From: Metridium senile
Taxonomy: Eukaryota; Cnidaria; Anthozoa; Actiniaria; Metridiidae
DNA length: 64,000 nt
Direction of reading: 5' to 3'
NCBI GenBank assembly: GCA_949775045.1
Contig: OX459098.1
Span: 12,000,741 to 12,064,740 of the forward strand
Below, one piece after another: positions 61,300-64,000 of this stretch (position 1 is the first letter of the stretch; every line of letters starts with the position of its first letter). Position numbers and translations under genes: made by a program. The notes beneath the pieces were generated by a model that was not told the DNA's origin, searched no databases, and was given only the letters and a program-made list of their open reading frames with translations.

Positions 61300-61594
61300 C
61301 GTACCAAGAAACGATTGATACAGTATGTGTACTATTCATTGTTTGCTAGTGAGATACCTACGTACCAAGAAACGATTGATTTAGTATGTGTACTATACAT
61401 TGTTTGCTAGTGAGATACTTACGTACCAAGAAACGATTGATACAGTATGTGTACTATACATTGTTTGCTAGTGAGATACCTACGTACCAAGAAACGATTG
61501 ATTTAGTATGTGTACTATACATTGTTTGTTAGTGAGATACTTACGTACCAAGAAACGATTGATACAGTATGTGTACTATACATTGTTTGCTAGT
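61300..61594. repeat. 59-bp satellite, five units with A-B-A-B-A higher order
   Basis: CGTACCAAGAAACGATTGAT then ACAGTATG (A) or TTAGTATG (B), then TGTACTATACATTGTTTGCT. A and B types alternate strictly, giving a 118-bp higher-order period. Confidence 0.94.
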
Positions 61595-62072
61595 GAGTCT
61601 GGTATGTCATGAGCCAACCAATGCATATAGATAAGCATGGTCTGCACGGCCTGGGCTAGCTATGACGTCCTCAATGGTTCTTTTTTTCTTTCTATTGTGT
61701 TAGTTAGTATACAGTTTTTTCAATAAAGTTGGCGAAGGTTTTCTTGCTAGTTATATGTTGTGTATCAAGCCCGAAATGCACTATGGGTGATATGAATTCA
61801 AGCAGCAAAAGGTCACAGCAATATAGATTTTTCCAAACTTTGTCTGCAGGATTTTCCAGCATAATTTATTCTATTCTGGTATCATTTACATATATGAATT
61901 GAATGTAACATGTACATAGTTTGCAATTGGTAACAGCATGAAACATGCAGCACGAAGCAAAACCTTCACCAGCCTTTTTTGAGACCGCAAAGGATCATGC
62001 CAAACACTTTGTACCAAACAAGTACAGTTTTTTAACACAGAGATAAGTTGGTGAATACTCACTGGCCGTGAA

Positions 62073-62647
62073 ACTATGACTGGTAAAATATTTCAAATCC
62101 GTCAATAGTTATTATGTGGAAGCCTGTGTAATCTATCTACCCACAATTCTTATCGGTCTCAGCTTTAGACCTTTTACACGTGTCTGACTTAAAATCAATA
62201 TATGTATGTCATGTATTTCATTTACCTTAACTATGACTGGTAAAATATTTCAAATCCGTCAATAGTTATTATGTGGAAGCCTGTGAAATATATCTACCCA
62301 CAATTCTTATCGGTCTCAGCTCTAGACCTTTCATACGTGTCTGACTTAAAATCAATATATGTATGTCATGTATTTCATTTACCTTAACTATGACTGGTAA
62401 AATATTTCAAATCCGTCAATAGTTATTATGTGGAAGCCTGTGTAATCTATCTACCCACAATTCTTATCGGTCTCAGCTTTAGACCTTTCATACGTGTCTG
62501 ACTTAAAATCAATATATGTATGTCATGTATTTCATTTACCTTAACTATGACTGGTAAAATATTTCAAATCCGTCAATAGTTATTATGTGGAAGCCTGTGA
62601 AATCTATCTACCCACAATTCTTATCGGTCTCAGCTTTAGACCTTTCT
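62073..62647. repeat. 157-bp satellite, about 3.6 units
   Basis: ACTATGACTGGTAAAATATT recurs at 62,073, 62,230, 62,387 and 62,544, exactly 157 bp apart. Units share TTCTTATCGGTCTCAGCT and TATGTATGTCATGTATTTCA with very few changes; the last is truncated. Confidence 0.95.
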
Positions 62648-63695
62648 TATTACATGATTACATCGGTTTTCATTGTTACTTTTAGGGCTTTATATCGCGT
62701 ATTACCCTGTTCATTATCAATTCAAGGGCTTTATACAGATATTGCCCCCATTTGAGGGCAATATCTATATATTGCCCTTGAATACTTATGTTTATTATAC
62801 AACTGTGACGTAAATTTACCATATAAGGTACCGTTTGCGGGCAAATATGAGACGCTATTACATCGAGCTCGAGGGCCGAATAACCCGTATTTTGCCCTCC
62901 AAAAAAACTGGCTTGACGAGTTGACGTCTGCGTGACTTTACCTAAACTTTAACCAAAAAAATATCCGTTTTTGTCTTCTGAAATTCAGCCAGAAAATAAG
63001 AATGACGTCTATTTTTATGAAAAATCACAGTTAGCCTTTTCTATCTGGAATTTTAACTATCTTTGGAATATGAAAGAAGGTAAAAAGCGGCCGTAAAACG
63101 ACTTTTCAGCCACAGCCTTTTTCAAGGCGTTATCAAAAGCAAAATAGGCTTAATAACTTTAAAATAAAAGGGATAATAATAAGGCTATTCACACTATCAA
63201 TTGGGAAATCAATGGTATTTTCCAACAAAAACATTTCTGAACACTTTTTTGTTTGAAAAACTATTGACTGAAGTGACAGTTGAACATTTGACAAAAAGAT
63301 GAAAAAGTGCATAGAATGAAAACGATAACCAACCTAAGAAAAAGCAGTGGAATTTATTACAATTTTTTACTTACATTAAATCAATTTCCATTCATGAATT
63401 GTCCATTAACATGCTTTATTCGGACTTTTTTCAATGAGAAACCTTCGCCCCTCGTGCAAATGACAAACTTTCCTTTCGTGCGTTGCGTTACATGATGGCG
63501 TCATCTACATCGATAGCCAATGAGGTTTTTGACATTATGTCAATCAAAAAGAGAGCGAGAAATTACTTGCATTTTACTGGCTTTTCCAGGGCTTTGTTTT
63601 GATTCTCTCTCCGCGCGCTGAATAGCTCCGAAAGATTATATTTTTCGATTAAAAAATGCTTTAGAAATTACAATTAACAGTAAGTTGTATAATAA
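62648..63695. other. Intergenic, repeat-like, no gene seen
   Basis: TATTGCCCCCATTTGAGGGC and GATATTGCCC/GGGCAATATC palindromes at 62,735-62,785 and a CCCGTATTTTGCCCTCC word at 62,888 (a related CCCGTATTTTGCCCGG is at 43,340). No coding feature. Confidence 0.55.
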
Positions 63696-63696
63696 A

Positions 63697-63837
63697 TCCC
63701 TTATTAGATATTTTCTTGGGTATTACGGGCTGACATTTTACTCATTGCTTGTATTTTGCCTCGCCCGGAGGCTCGGAAATACGTACGCAACTCGTAAAAT
63801 ATCAGCCCGTAATACCCAAGAAAATATCTAATAAGTG
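63697..63837. mobile_element. Foldback, TTATTAGATATTTTCTTGGG arms
   Basis: TTATTAGATATTTTCTTGGG with TATTACGGGCTGACATTTTA and its complement enclose a GCCTCGCCCGGAGGC hairpin. About 140 bp. Confidence 0.85.
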
Positions 63838-63953
63838 GTATATATTGCCCTTGAATACTAATGTATATTGCCCTTGAATACTAATGTATATTGCCCTTGA
63901 ATACTAATGTATATTGCCCTTGAATACTAATGTATATTGCCCTTGAATACCAA
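63838..63953. repeat. 23-bp satellite, TATATTGCCCTTGAATACTAA
   Basis: Five direct 23-bp units at the right edge of the window; the same word occurs once at 62,768, so the array may have grown from a neighbouring repeat. Confidence 0.93.
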
Positions 63954-64000
63954 TGACCTAATCCCTACTTTATATGTAACGTTAAACTTAGAAATTTTCT

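Overview
This is a eukaryotic, animal (metazoan) genomic window: AT-rich, with intron-rich protein genes using GT-AG introns, EGF modules on phase-1 exons, clear orthologues of TRMT5 and RAB3GAP2, tRNA-derived SINEs, palindromic MITEs and long simple-sequence tracts. The mucin-like membrane protein and the repeat styles (foldbacks with a GGCCGTACGGGAAAATATT core, GACGTTTCGAGCTTTAGCCC elements, DUF3504 fragments) made me think of a cnidarian, probably anthozoan. That is a judgement from memory; another invertebrate such as a hemichordate is not excluded.

Layout. 1-10,775 (+): the 3' part of a MUC4-like mucin/EGF transmembrane gene, 12 exons, whose 5' end lies left of the window. 10.8-14.4 kb: repeats and a dead LINE reverse-transcriptase fragment. 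14,474-15,898 (-): single-exon Golgi carbohydrate sulfotransferase. 17,885-20,066 (-): TRMT5, 3 exons. 20,322-41,187 (+): RAB3GAP2, 37 exons, head to head with TRMT5 across a 255-bp shared promoter. 41.2-42.9 kb: two related satellites between convergent genes. 42,927-46,513 (-): a four-exon gene of unknown function that looks like a predominantly bacterial six-hairpin-barrel family. 47,972-48,793 (-) and 56,890-60,080 (+): a head-to-head pair of tiny two-exon genes encoding secreted amidated-peptide precursors, made by an inverted duplication that also copied the promoter. The 8 kb between them and the last 4 kb of the window are repeats, including a foldback carrying a decayed DUF3504 sequence, a 1.43-kb transposon with ten-plus-ten mirrored subterminal repeats, and several satellites.

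TRMT5 (tRNA m1G37 methylation) and RAB3GAP2 (Rab3/Rab18 regulation) are housekeeping genes that share only a promoter. The sulfotransferase and the mucin-like protein both belong to the secretory pathway, but nothing ties them functionally beyond proximity. The best candidate for something undescribed is the peptide pair: each precursor is a signal peptide, one S-[M/Y]-P-G-I-N-[F/W]-amide heptapeptide, a dibasic cleavage site and a C-x7-C tail. All exon models were assembled by hand from splice consensus, reading-frame continuity and remembered family sequences; no alignment or search was run.
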